DNA of 64,000 nt, taken from positions 248,001 to 312,000 of the forward strand of contig CAWJKE010000007.1 in NCBI GenBank assembly GCA_963843455.1. Reading direction: 5' to 3'. Under the pieces are notes generated by a model that did no database searches, had not been told where the DNA came from, and saw only the letters and a list, made by a program, of their open reading frames with translations. Below, in pieces: positions 16,579 to 25,059 of this stretch; the stretch's first letter is position 1, and each line of letters begins with the position of its first letter. The DNA comes from CAIQPS01 sp963843455 (lineage in GTDB: Bacteria > Actinomycetota > Thermoleophilia > RBG-16-64-13). The position numbers were made by a program, and so were the translations under genes.

Positions 16579-16597
16579 CGGGCGCATTGTGCGCCCG
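16579..16597 (+). other. 8-bp hairpin between the dehydrogenase and cyclase genes
   Basis: CGGGCGCA, loop TTG, TGCGCCCG is a perfect stem in the 76-base gap. No T run follows, so it is not an obvious terminator. It may protect or process the mRNA between the two cistrons. Confidence 0.4.
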
Positions 16598-16638
16598 TGA
16601 GTCGATAGGTAACGAGAAAAAGGAGAAGAGTAGGAACC

Positions 16639-17601
16639 ATGGGGAAGAAAGTATTCGTTGACCTGACCCACCCATTCAGTGTGGAGATTCCTCGTTGGCC
16701 GTACTTCGTAAAGCCGGTCATCGATTCGATGCACACTATGGCAAAGGGCGGCGTCCTCACACAGAGGGTCGATTGCGTTCAGCACACAGGCACTCATGCC
16801 GACGCACCTCGTCACGTTATGGAAATCGATTTCGACGGCAAAAGAACTCGGTATACCCATGAAATGCCTGTTGATGCATACACGGGTGATGCAGTTTGCC
16901 TTGAGATCAAAATTGACCGTTGGGGCCTGATCCTGCCTGAGCATCTTGAGGATGCCTGCAAGAGAGCGAACATCAAGCCGGAGGACCTCGAGGGCATGAT
17001 CGTCTGCTTGAATACCGGTATGCATCGCAAATTCGACGACTCCAGAGAGTACTATCATTATTCATGCGGTACCGGCGTCGAAGCGGGAAAATGGTTTGTG
17101 AAGCACAAGGTCAAGTGCGTTGCAATGGATTCGCAGGCGCTGGATCATCCGCTTCATACGGCTATGGGCAAAAACGGCCCGCCGCAGATGAATCTGCCCG
17201 GATCTTCCGGAAAGCCCATCACGGTGGAATACGCCGAGCAGTTCGGTGAAGAAGCGTATGCCGAATTTGAGAAAGCGGCCTACATCAGGCTGCATGGCCA
17301 AGCCGCTTATGATGCCAAATTCGGTGATCTCGAAGCGATTGGAAATGAAGGAACTTGGGAGCCCTGCCACAAGCAGATGCTGGGTCACGGCATCGTCGGC
17401 GTCGAGAACCTCGGCGGGGATCTGGACAAAGTGTCTGGCAAGCGCTTTAGGTTCTTCTGCTTCCCGATCCGCTGGTATATGGGCGACGGCTCGATGGTCC
17501 GCTGCGTGGCCGAGATCGACGAAGATCAGGTCAACAAGGACGTTCCGGAACGTACCTACACGTACTGCGGCACGGGGTACGGCCCAGTCTCGGGTTATTG
17601 A
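16639..17601 (+). CDS. Cyclase-family metal-dependent hydrolase, probable dihydrophloroglucinol cyclohydrolase
   Basis: The protein has 320 residues, longer than the simple kynurenine-formamidase-type cyclases of about 210-260. It has the family metal motif HTGTHADAPRH (about 46-56) and a second conserved segment around AMDSQALDHPLHTAMG. The fold hydrolyses cyclic amides, esters or 1,3-diketones. In phloroglucinol degradation a member opens dihydrophloroglucinol to 3-hydroxy-5-oxohexanoate. Base composition differs sharply from its neighbours: three sampled 60-base lines between 16681 and 16920 average about 48% G+C, against roughly 65-70% around it. This suggests recent acquisition. A terminator follows, closing the operon. 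An AAGGAGAAG site precedes the ATG. Confidence 0.85.
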   Translation: MGKKVFVDLTHPFSVEIPRWPYFVKPVIDSMHTMAKGGVLTQRVDCVQHTGTHADAPRHVMEIDFDGKRTRYTHEMPVDAYTGDAVCLEIKIDRWGLILPEHLEDACKRANIKPEDLEGMIVCLNTGMHRKFDDSREYYHYSCGTGVEAGKWFVKHKVKCVAMDSQALDHPLHTAMGKNGPPQMNLPGSSGKPITVEYAEQFGEEAYAEFEKAAYIRLHGQAAYDAKFGDLEAIGNEGTWEPCHKQMLGHGIVGVENLGGDLDKVSGKRFRFFCFPIRWYMGDGSMVRCVAEIDEDQVNKDVPERTYTYCGTGYGPVSGY

Positions 17602-17664
17602 CATTCGGTCCAATCTCGCTCGTCACGAGGCGAGGGAGTTGGTCGGGTTCGGAATGTTGGATGG

Positions 17665-17701
17665 AGCCCCCCGCCGGACGTGTCCGGCGGGGGGCTTTGT
17701 T
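17665..17701 (+). terminator. Strong rho-independent terminator closing the phloroglucinol operon
   Basis: A 14-bp perfect G+C-rich stem (17665-17678 with 17683-17696, loop CGTG) is followed by TTTGTT. It separates the cyclase gene from the transhydroxylase transcript, which starts in the following 190 bases. Confidence 0.8.
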
Positions 17702-17740
17702 CTCGCGAGGTGGGACCACGATGCGGCGTTGCGTTCCATC

Positions 17741-17795
17741 AGACGGCATAGGCCGCGGACTTTCTTCTCCGCCGAGGGGCGTGATGGTCCGTCTG
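17741..17795. promoter_or_regulatory. Regulatory region of the transhydroxylase operon: AGACGGCATAGG box and inverted CCGTCTG
   Basis: AGACGGCATAGG (17741-17752) resembles the box repeated upstream of the third alpha gene in 10 of 12 positions. CCGTCTG (17789-17795) is the exact inverse of CAGACGG (17740-17746). The spacing of about 50 bases could allow a looped or cooperative regulator. The remaining intergenic sequence (17702-17887) shows no gene; the ribosome site is GCGGAGG near 17870. Confidence 0.3.
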
Positions 17796-17887
17796 GCGTA
17801 GAGTATGAGGGGGCGGGGTCCCACGATGTACGGACCGGCAAGCGAACGTAACCGCGGTCACCGACAGCAAGCGGAGGTCAGGACAAT

Positions 17888-20482
17888 ATGGGAAAAGTTG
17901 AAAGACTCACAAACTGCACGACCGGGGGGCCGATGTTCGTCGATGTGGAGGACGGCAAGATCGTCCGCATGATCCCCATCGACCTGGACGAGAACGATCC
18001 TGAGGGCTGGACTATCCAGGCTCGCGGCCGGGACTTCAAGCCGCCCAGGCGTACGACCCTGTCACCGCATGCGGTGGCGCAGAAGTCCATGGTCTACTCG
18101 CCCAAGCGGATCCTCACTCCGCTCAAGAGGGTGGACTTCGATCCCAAGGGCGAGCGCAACACCCAGAATCGCGGGGTCTCTGGATACGAGCCGATCAGTT
18201 GGGACGAGGCGCTGGATATCGTGTGCGACGAGATCGTCCGCCTGCACCGCGAAGTGGGCCCCGCCGCCATCTTGACCACCCCCGGCTCCCACCACTTGTG
18301 GGGCAACGTAGGCTACCGGCACAGCACGTACTTCCGGTTCATGAACCTGATCGGATACACGTACGGCGAGCACAACCCGGATAGCTGGGAAGGCTGGCAC
18401 TGGGGCGGCATGCACATGTGGGGCAACAGCCACCGCTTGGGCATCCCGGAGCAGTACGACCTCCTCGAAGACGCCCTCAAGCACACCGAGATGGTGGTGT
18501 TCTGGTCGTCCGATCCCGAGGTGTCCGGCGGCGGTATCTACGCCGCCTTCGAGAGCACGCCGCGCCGCTTCTGGATGAAAGAGCTCGGCATCAAGATGGT
18601 TTGTGTCGACCCGCGCTTCAACGACACGGCGAGCCTGTTCGCCGACAAGTGGTTTGCGCCACGGCTGGGCACCGACGTGGCTTTCGGCCTGGGCATCGCC
18701 TACACCTGGTTGACGGAGGATCTGTACGACAAGGACTACATCGCCAGCCGGACCACGGGCTTTGACGAGTGGAAAGACTACGTGCTCGGCAAGAGCGACG
18801 GCGTGCCGAAGACCACCGAGTGGGCTGAAGTAGAGTCGGGCATCCCCGCACGCGAGATAAGGGCTCTGGCCCGCGAGTGGGGCGCCAAGAAGACCATGCT
18901 TGCCGCCGGCGGTCTGGGCGGATGGGGCGGCGCCTGCCGTTCCGCCACGGGTAACGAGTGGGCCCGCGTCATGATCGCCCTGGCGGCCATGCAGGGCTAC
19001 GGCAAGCCGGGCAGCAACATCTGGGGCACCTCCCAGGGCGCTCCCAGCGACGAGCAGTTCTTCTTCCCGGGCTATGCCGAGGGCGGCATATCCGGCGACG
19101 TCGACAACTCGGCCGCCGGCTACGAGATGGTGTACCGGATGTTCGCGGGCAAGCGCGGCGCGACCCGCACGGCCCATCACTCCACCGAGGGCCAGACGGT
19201 CCCGAGGATCTGCATCCCCCAGGCCATGATGCACGAGAAGGTGGAGTGGCACGGCAAGGGCTTCTGCGGTTCCAGCATCGAGTCGCAGTTGCAGAAGTAC
19301 ACGTATCCGGCTCCCGGCTACCCGCACGTGCAGATGTACTGGAAGTACGGGACCTCCTTCATCGGCACCATGACCGAGACCAACCGCTACGTCAAGGCGT
19401 ACCGCGAGGGCAAAATCGGAATGGTCGTCAACCAGTCCATCTGGTTCGAGGGTGAAGCCCGCTTTGCCGACATCATCCTCCCGGCTTGCACCAACTTCGA
19501 GCGCTGGGACATCAGCGAGTTCGCCAACTGTTCGGGGTACATACCGCACACCGGCGCCCAGGTGAACCACCGGATGATCGTGCTGCAGAAGAAGTGCATC
19601 GAACCGCTGGGCGAATCCAAGTCCGACTACGACATCTTCGCCATGTTCGCGGAGCGACTGGGCATCGGCCCCATCTTCACCATGGGCGGCAAAGACGAGT
19701 ACCAGTGGGTCAAGGATTACTTCTATGCCACCGACCTGCCCAAGATCATCACGTGGGAGGAGTTCGAGGAGAAGGGCTACGTTGTAGTGCCCTTCCCCAA
19801 AGACCACCAGTCAACGCCGGCCATGCGCTGGTTTGCCGAGGGTCGCGTGCGCGACACACCGGACTGGGGTCCACACCCGGCCGACACCGTGGGGCTCAAA
19901 GGCCTGCAGACCTCCAGCGGCAAGATAGAGTTCGTGGCCAGCAGCCTCAAGCGCTTCGAGGCCGACGGCTTCATAGATCCCGAACGGCCGGCGATGGGCC
20001 CGCAGTACATCCCCTCCTGGGAAGGGCACCACACCAAGGAGCTCTACGGCAAATACCCGCTGCAGATGGTCTCGCCCCACCCGAGGTTCAGCTTCCACAC
20101 AATGGGTGACTCCAAAGAGAGCTGGCTCAACGAGGTCAAGGACCACCGGGTCCTCATCGATGGCCACCGCTACTGGATCATGCGTCTGCACACCAAAGAC
20201 GCGGCAGCTCGGGGCATCAAAGAAGGCGACCTCGTCCGCGCGTTCAACGACCGCGGGTCGGTCATACTCGCCGCGCAGGTGACCGAGCGCGTGCCGTCCG
20301 GCACGGTGCACTCCTACGAGTCGTGCGCCGACTACCTGCCGCTTGGCGAGCCGGGCTATTCGCCGGACACCAGCGGTTGTATCAATATTCTCTCGCCCAA
20401 GCGGTTCGTCACTCCGACGTCCACCGCCATGGCCAACAACTCGACTCTGCTTCAGGTGGAGAAATGGGAGGGACAAGCATGA
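17888..20482 (+). CDS. Pyrogallol-phloroglucinol transhydroxylase, large (molybdopterin) subunit
   Basis: A DMSO-reductase-family molybdopterin enzyme of 864 residues. It closely follows the transhydroxylase of Pelobacter acidigallici as I recall it, from MGKVERLTNCTTGG through the C-terminal IEKWEG. It lacks an N-terminal FeS Cys motif, as in that enzyme. Active-site residues are all present: His135/136 in GSHHLWGNVGYRHS, Asp165-Ser166-Trp167 (Ser is the Mo ligand) in HNPDSWEGWHWGG, Tyr396 in FFFPGYAEGG, and Cys548 and Tyr551 in NCSGYIP. The reaction transfers a hydroxyl from 1,2,3,5-tetrahydroxybenzene to pyrogallol, giving phloroglucinol. There is no twin-arginine signal, so it is cytoplasmic. 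The stop overlaps the small-subunit ATG. Confidence 0.92.
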   Translation: MGKVERLTNCTTGGPMFVDVEDGKIVRMIPIDLDENDPEGWTIQARGRDFKPPRRTTLSPHAVAQKSMVYSPKRILTPLKRVDFDPKGERNTQNRGVSGYEPISWDEALDIVCDEIVRLHREVGPAAILTTPGSHHLWGNVGYRHSTYFRFMNLIGYTYGEHNPDSWEGWHWGGMHMWGNSHRLGIPEQYDLLEDALKHTEMVVFWSSDPEVSGGGIYAAFESTPRRFWMKELGIKMVCVDPRFNDTASLFADKWFAPRLGTDVAFGLGIAYTWLTEDLYDKDYIASRTTGFDEWKDYVLGKSDGVPKTTEWAEVESGIPAREIRALAREWGAKKTMLAAGGLGGWGGACRSATGNEWARVMIALAAMQGYGKPGSNIWGTSQGAPSDEQFFFPGYAEGGISGDVDNSAAGYEMVYRMFAGKRGATRTAHHSTEGQTVPRICIPQAMMHEKVEWHGKGFCGSSIESQLQKYTYPAPGYPHVQMYWKYGTSFIGTMTETNRYVKAYREGKIGMVVNQSIWFEGEARFADIILPACTNFERWDISEFANCSGYIPHTGAQVNHRMIVLQKKCIEPLGESKSDYDIFAMFAERLGIGPIFTMGGKDEYQWVKDYFYATDLPKIITWEEFEEKGYVVVPFPKDHQSTPAMRWFAEGRVRDTPDWGPHPADTVGLKGLQTSSGKIEFVASSLKRFEADGFIDPERPAMGPQYIPSWEGHHTKELYGKYPLQMVSPHPRFSFHTMGDSKESWLNEVKDHRVLIDGHRYWIMRLHTKDAAARGIKEGDLVRAFNDRGSVILAAQVTERVPSGTVHSYESCADYLPLGEPGYSPDTSGCINILSPKRFVTPTSTAMANNSTLLQVEKWEGQA

Positions 20483-21318
20483 AGAAGTGGAACATGGTCA
20501 TCGACTGTGCCCGCTGTCATGACTGCAACGACTGCTTTCTCGCCGATAAGGACGAGTTCGTTGGCAACGATTTCCCCCCGTACTCGGTGGCGCAGCCGTG
20601 GTCCGGCCATCGCTGGATGAACATCGAGCGCAAGGAGAGGGGACAATATCCCATCGTCCAGACCGGGTACCTACCCAAGCCATGCCAGCACTGCGTGGAC
20701 GCTCCGTGCATCGACGGTTCGCCCGCGGGGACGATCTACCGCCGCGAAGACGGCTTGGTCATCATCGATCCCGAGAAGGCCAAGGGCCATCCGGAGATCG
20801 CCGAGACCTGCCCGTACGACGTCATCTACTGGAATGAGGAGAAGCAGGTCCCGCAGAAATGCACAGGCTGCGCTCACCTGATCGATGCCGGTTGGACCGA
20901 GACCCGATGCTCGCAGGTCTGCCCGACCAACGCCATCCAACTCGTTCTGGCCGAAGATGACGAGTTCGCGACTTTGGTGGCCAAGGAAGGTCTCCGCGCG
21001 CACAAGGCCGAGCTGAACACCAAGCCGCGGGTGATGTACAAGAACCTGCATCGTTGGGACAAAGTGTTCGCTTCCGGCAGCGTCGCCTTTGGAGACACCG
21101 ATGACTGCGCCGAAGGCGCCAAGGTCACCGTGTCGGCCGCCGGCGCGGTCGTCGGCGAAGGTGTTGTGAACAACTACGGCGAGTTCGTCGTGGACTGTCT
21201 CGAGCCGGGCAAGAGCTACGACGTGGCCATCGCGGCTGACGGCTACAAGGCCGTCGCCAAGACCGTCACCCTGGACGAGAGCCTGAATCTTGGCCTCGTC
21301 ATGCTCGAGAAGGCATAA
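20479..21318 (+). CDS. Pyrogallol-phloroglucinol transhydroxylase, small iron-sulfur subunit
   Basis: The 279-residue protein has an N-terminal ferredoxin-like part with several Cys clusters (10/13/16/19, then CQHCVDAPC, TCPYDVIYW, KCTGCAH, RCSQVCP). Its C-terminal domain of about 75 residues has a transthyretin/CnaB-like beta sandwich (GAKVTVSAAGAVVGEG ... YGEFVVDCLEPGKSYDVAIAADGY). This combination is diagnostic for transhydroxylase beta subunits. The usual fourth Cys of the first cluster (C-x3 after the third) is Asp here, while an additional Cys10 is present. Its ATG overlaps the large-subunit stop; a strong terminator follows. Confidence 0.92.
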   Translation: MKKWNMVIDCARCHDCNDCFLADKDEFVGNDFPPYSVAQPWSGHRWMNIERKERGQYPIVQTGYLPKPCQHCVDAPCIDGSPAGTIYRREDGLVIIDPEKAKGHPEIAETCPYDVIYWNEEKQVPQKCTGCAHLIDAGWTETRCSQVCPTNAIQLVLAEDDEFATLVAKEGLRAHKAELNTKPRVMYKNLHRWDKVFASGSVAFGDTDDCAEGAKVTVSAAGAVVGEGVVNNYGEFVVDCLEPGKSYDVAIAADGYKAVAKTVTLDESLNLGLVMLEKA

Positions 21319-21349
21319 CCAGCCTCTTCTCTGCACCAACGCTCGGACT

Positions 21350-21379
21350 GTCGGGGCCCGCCGAAAGGCGGGCCCCGAC
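21350..21379 (+). terminator. Terminator after the transhydroxylase operon
   Basis: GTCGGGGCCCGCC, tetraloop GAAA, GGCGGGCCCCGAC forms a 13-bp perfect stem followed by GTCGTT. The U tract is poor, but stem strength and position support termination. The following sequence to 21487 holds a TATGCT -10-like element near 21431 and no gene. Confidence 0.65.
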
Positions 21380-21487
21380 GTCGTTCCGCCTCGGTCCCGC
21401 CCGCGCCGCTCCGCCGGCGCTTCGCGGAGTTATGCTTATGAGCGAGGGCGGACCTCCGACCGGTCGGGGACGTGCGAAGGGGGCGAC

Positions 21488-24109
21488 ATGCGGGACGGCG
21501 AGAAGAACCGGACGGCACAAGAGCGGACGATCGTCCGCGACCTGAGTTGGTGCGGAGTGGGAGCGGGCGCGAACGCCGCCATGGTGGACACGAGGGACGG
21601 CAAGATACTCCGCATCCGTCCGGCCCGGTATTTCGAGCGATACACGAAGGAACAAGTGAGACCCTGGGTGATGCACGCCAGGGGCAAGACCTTCGAGCCG
21701 AGCGAGAAGAGTCTCATCCCGCCGCTCAGTCTCGCCTACAAAAAGCGCGTGTACTCCCCGGCGCGGATCCGCTTCCCGATGAAGCGGGTGGACTTCGATC
21801 CGGCGGGCGCGCCGGGCTCCGATGGCCCGGCCGGGCGCAACATCGGGAACCGGGGCCTGAGTAAGTACGTGCGCATCACGTGGGATGAGGCCCTTGACAT
21901 CATCACCAGCGAGATGCTGCGCATCAAAGAGAAGTACGGGCCCACCGCCATCCTCTACCAGTCGGACCAGCATGGGGAGAACAAGGTCGTCCACGGCCCC
22001 CACGGGTGCGGACGAAAGCTCCTGCGCCTTTTCGGCGGCTATACCCTGCAGGTCCGCAACCCCGACAGCTGGGAGGGCTGGTGGTGGGGAGCAAAGCACG
22101 TCTGGGGCTGCGAGCCGGTCGGGCAGCAGATGCCGCAGAAGAACCTGCTGTGGGACATCTCCAAGAACGCCGACCTTCTCCTGTTCTGGGGCTGCGACCA
22201 GGAGACGACCACCTGGGGCTGGCAGGGGCAGCTCCCCAGCCGGTTGAGCTTCTGGTGGACGGAGTTGGGTATCAGGCAGATCTATATCGCCCCCGACTGC
22301 AACTACGCCAACGCGGTGCACGCCGACAAGTGGATCCCCATCCTCCCGAACACCGATGCCGCTCTCTACCTGGCCATCTGCCACCAATGGTTCAAGAATG
22401 GGACGTACGACAAGGAGTACCTCGAGACCCACGCGTTCGGCGTCGACAAGTTCGAGGACTACGTGATGGGCCGGGAGGACGGGCAGCCGAAGAGCCCGGA
22501 TTGGGCGGCGCCCATCACCGGGGTACCGGCGCGGATCATCAAAGCCCTGGCCGACGAATGGGCCCGCAAGCGCACCACCGTCGTCATAGGGAACGGCGGC
22601 CCAGGCATCCGCGGCCCGTATGCCACGGAGCCCGCCCGCCTGCAAGTCCTTTGCCTTGCCATGCAGGGATTGGGCAGGCCCGGCTGCAATCAGTCCAAGA
22701 TGATCGAATGGGGGCTTCACCACGACATCGAGCAGCTCTCGCCGCCGGCGCCGTCGGTGTTCACCAGCCTCCTGGCCGCGTACACCGGCGGTACCCCAGG
22801 CGACACCAATCCGAACTTCGTACCCAAGAGCCTGGTGCCCAAGGCCATCCTGGAGGGGTCGGTAGAATGGTGGGGCGCCGAGGAGGAATTCGCTCCCCGG
22901 GAGAATCAATTTGTGCACTATAGATATCCGGTCGAAGGCGCTTCCCCCATCCATCTGATCTGGACGGATTCGCCCTCCTGGATCACCTGCTGGAACGACG
23001 GCAACAACTTCATACGCGCGATGCGGCATGAATCGATCGAGTTCATCTTCTGCCAGCACCCCTGGCTCGAGAACGACGCCCTGTTCGCCGACGTGCTTCT
23101 GCCCGCCAACACGAAGCTGGAGGAGGACGACATAGGGAGCGACGTGTTCGGGGGGCAGATGAACCTGCTCTTCCCGGAGCCGCGTTGCATCGAGCCCCTG
23201 GCGGAATCGTTCAGCGACTACGAGATCGTCTGCAAGATAGCCGAGCGCCTGGGGATGCTGGAGGAGTACACAGGGGGCAAGACCGTGGCGGAGCTGGTCA
23301 GGATCGGCTACGAGACCTCGGGCGCCCGCGAGCTGGTGACCTGGGAGGAATTCAACGAGAAGGGCTATTACGTCGTCCCGCCCGATCCGGACTGGGAGAA
23401 GATCCCGTCCGGCATGATCGAGTTCTACGAGGACCCGGAGGGGCATCCGCTCACCACTCCCACCGGCAGGCTGGAGTTCTACTCCACCGGCCTGGCCGAG
23501 CACTTCCCGGGCGACGACGAACGCGGGCCCGTGCCGAAGTGGATCGCACGGGGCGAAACGCACGAGGAGACTCTGGGTACCGAGCGGAGCAAGAAGTACT
23601 CGCTGCTGGTCATGAGCAACCATCCCCGCTGGGGAGTCCACTCGCAGCACGATGACGTGACCTGGTTCCGGGAGATCGCGACGTGCAAGGTGCGGGGCGC
23701 GGACGGATATCACTACCACCCCTTGTGGATGAACCCCAAGGACGCCGAGGCCCGGGGCATCCAGCCGGGCGACGTGGTCAGCATCTTCAACGAACGGGGA
23801 ATCGTTCTGGCCGGCGCCTACGTGACCGAGCGGATCATGCCCGGCGTGGTCGGGATGGACCACGGTGCAAAGTACGATCCGATCGAGCCGGGCGAGATCG
23901 ACCGGGGCGGGGCGATCAACACCATCGTGCCGCGCAACACCACGTCGAAGAACGCCGTGGGCATGGTGGTCTCGGGTTTCCTGGCCGAAGTGGAGAAGAC
24001 CGACCTCGAGGCGCTCAAGCGCAGGTATCCGGGGCCGTTCACGCGCGAGTGCCACGCTACGGCGGGCCCCTGCATCGCGGGGGTGCTCATGGAGCAGGCG
24101 CGTGGCTAG
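21488..24109 (+). CDS. Second transhydroxylase-type molybdopterin oxidoreductase, large subunit without adjacent beta
   Basis: The 873-residue protein belongs to the same family as the transhydroxylase alpha subunit but to a different branch, closer to the third copy at 25060. Asp193-Ser194-Trp195 (NPDSWEGWWWG, Mo ligand Ser) is conserved. The segment that carries the catalytic His in the true transhydroxylase (SHHLWGNVGYRH) is replaced by SDQHGENKVVHGPHGCGR, with His162 as a possible substitute. There is no FeS motif in the N-terminus. Related enzymes include resorcinol hydroxylase and catechol dehydroxylases; the substrate is unknown. No beta gene adjoins it. AAGGGGG lies 5 bases before the ATG at 21488; a longer in-frame start has no support. 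Confidence 0.85.
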   Translation: MRDGEKNRTAQERTIVRDLSWCGVGAGANAAMVDTRDGKILRIRPARYFERYTKEQVRPWVMHARGKTFEPSEKSLIPPLSLAYKKRVYSPARIRFPMKRVDFDPAGAPGSDGPAGRNIGNRGLSKYVRITWDEALDIITSEMLRIKEKYGPTAILYQSDQHGENKVVHGPHGCGRKLLRLFGGYTLQVRNPDSWEGWWWGAKHVWGCEPVGQQMPQKNLLWDISKNADLLLFWGCDQETTTWGWQGQLPSRLSFWWTELGIRQIYIAPDCNYANAVHADKWIPILPNTDAALYLAICHQWFKNGTYDKEYLETHAFGVDKFEDYVMGREDGQPKSPDWAAPITGVPARIIKALADEWARKRTTVVIGNGGPGIRGPYATEPARLQVLCLAMQGLGRPGCNQSKMIEWGLHHDIEQLSPPAPSVFTSLLAAYTGGTPGDTNPNFVPKSLVPKAILEGSVEWWGAEEEFAPRENQFVHYRYPVEGASPIHLIWTDSPSWITCWNDGNNFIRAMRHESIEFIFCQHPWLENDALFADVLLPANTKLEEDDIGSDVFGGQMNLLFPEPRCIEPLAESFSDYEIVCKIAERLGMLEEYTGGKTVAELVRIGYETSGARELVTWEEFNEKGYYVVPPDPDWEKIPSGMIEFYEDPEGHPLTTPTGRLEFYSTGLAEHFPGDDERGPVPKWIARGETHEETLGTERSKKYSLLVMSNHPRWGVHSQHDDVTWFREIATCKVRGADGYHYHPLWMNPKDAEARGIQPGDVVSIFNERGIVLAGAYVTERIMPGVVGMDHGAKYDPIEPGEIDRGGAINTIVPRNTTSKNAVGMVVSGFLAEVEKTDLEALKRRYPGPFTRECHATAGPCIAGVLMEQARG

Positions 24110-24938
24110 AGCGGGAGGGCGCCAGCGCGCTTCGCTGGGTGGGCGATCCGAAGAGGAGAGCGAGCTCTATGTTCAGGCCCTGGCCCGTGGTCTGACCATT
24201 CTGGCGCTATTCGACGTAGAGCACCCGGAATGGAACCTGAATGACATCTGCGCTCGGACCGAGATCTCGAAGACGACCGCCTATAGGATGCTGAGAACGC
24301 TCGAGTGGAAGGGGTTCGTCGTCTTCGACCCCGAGACCGAGCGCTACCACCTGGGCAAGGCGATGATCCCAGGTGCCTATCTGGCGCTGTCGTACGTGAG
24401 CTTCGTCCGCTCCACCCACCCCTTCCTGGAGGATCTGGCAAAGGAGACGGGGGAGACCGTCGAGCTCACCGTGGAGAGCGCCCGGGGCGCCGTGGTGGTC
24501 GACCAGGTCGCGACGTCCCATCCCTTCAAACCCAACCTGCCCACGGGCCGCATACTCGGGAATATGGCCAACTCCGCCGTCCGGATGTACGTGGCGACCC
24601 GGACGGCCGAAGAAAGGGCCCGCCTGCTCAGGGAGCCCCAGATCAAGTTCACGCCGCACACGCGGATCGATCCCCAGGAGCTCGACGCCATGCTGCGTAC
24701 GGCGGCCGAAGAGGGGGTCGCTTACGACCTGGAAGAGCAGGATCTTCGGGTGTGCGCGGTGTCGGCTCCCGTCTTCGCTCCGAGCGGCGACATACTTGCG
24801 GTCCTCACGGTCGTCGCTCCCTCGGATCGTTTCGGCGCCGAAGGGCGGTCCAGGAACACCGAGGCCGTCAAGAGGAAGGCGGCGACAATGACGGCCTACT
24901 TTCGTAGCGCCTCGATCGCCGACAACTCTCTGCGCTAG
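24102..24938 (+). CDS. IclR-family transcriptional regulator (first copy)
   Basis: The protein has 278 residues. A winged helix-turn-helix occupies about residues 24-85 (VQALARGLTILALFD ... ISKTTAYRMLRTLEWKGFV), followed by the IclR effector domain (ETVELTVESARGAVVVDQVATSHP ... GVAYDLEEQDLRVCAVSAPVFAPSGDILAVLTVVAPSDRF). IclR proteins often sense aromatic or ring-cleavage metabolites. The GTG start lies inside the last codons of the second molybdoenzyme gene, with GGAG 7 bases upstream, so the two are translationally coupled. It probably controls the flanking molybdoenzyme operons; the doubled box at 25007-25038 downstream of it is a candidate operator. Confidence 0.9.
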   Translation: MARAGGRQRASLGGRSEEESELYVQALARGLTILALFDVEHPEWNLNDICARTEISKTTAYRMLRTLEWKGFVVFDPETERYHLGKAMIPGAYLALSYVSFVRSTHPFLEDLAKETGETVELTVESARGAVVVDQVATSHPFKPNLPTGRILGNMANSAVRMYVATRTAEERARLLREPQIKFTPHTRIDPQELDAMLRTAAEEGVAYDLEEQDLRVCAVSAPVFAPSGDILAVLTVVAPSDRFGAEGRSRNTEAVKRKAATMTAYFRSASIADNSLR

Positions 24939-25006
24939 CAGGCCGGGCGTCGGCCGCGAGGATTGACTGGGAGGGGCCAAGCGTGCCAAACTAGATAGAT
25001 TGCAGT

Positions 25007-25038
25007 GACGGAATAGCTATACCGCTAGACGGAATAGC
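25007..25038. repeat. Direct repeat GACGGAATAGC x2, 21 bases apart, upstream of the third alpha gene
   Basis: Identical 11-mers begin at 25007 and 25028. A start-to-start distance of 21 bases is two helical turns, so a bound regulator would contact the same face of the DNA. They lie 22-52 bases upstream of the ATG at 25060 and directly after an IclR gene. A relative occurs at 17741 and a partial match at 13357. The same string with one change also occurs inside leuS coding sequence (52865), so the motif alone is not specific. Confidence 0.45.
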
Positions 25039-25059
25039 GAAGAATAGGGAGGAGGTAGG

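Noticed and set aside
21299..24055. 918-codon minus-strand open frame opposite the second molybdoenzyme
   Set aside because: Composition-driven antisense frame rich in Arg/Gly/Val with no conserved motif; the plus strand encodes a clear molybdopterin protein.
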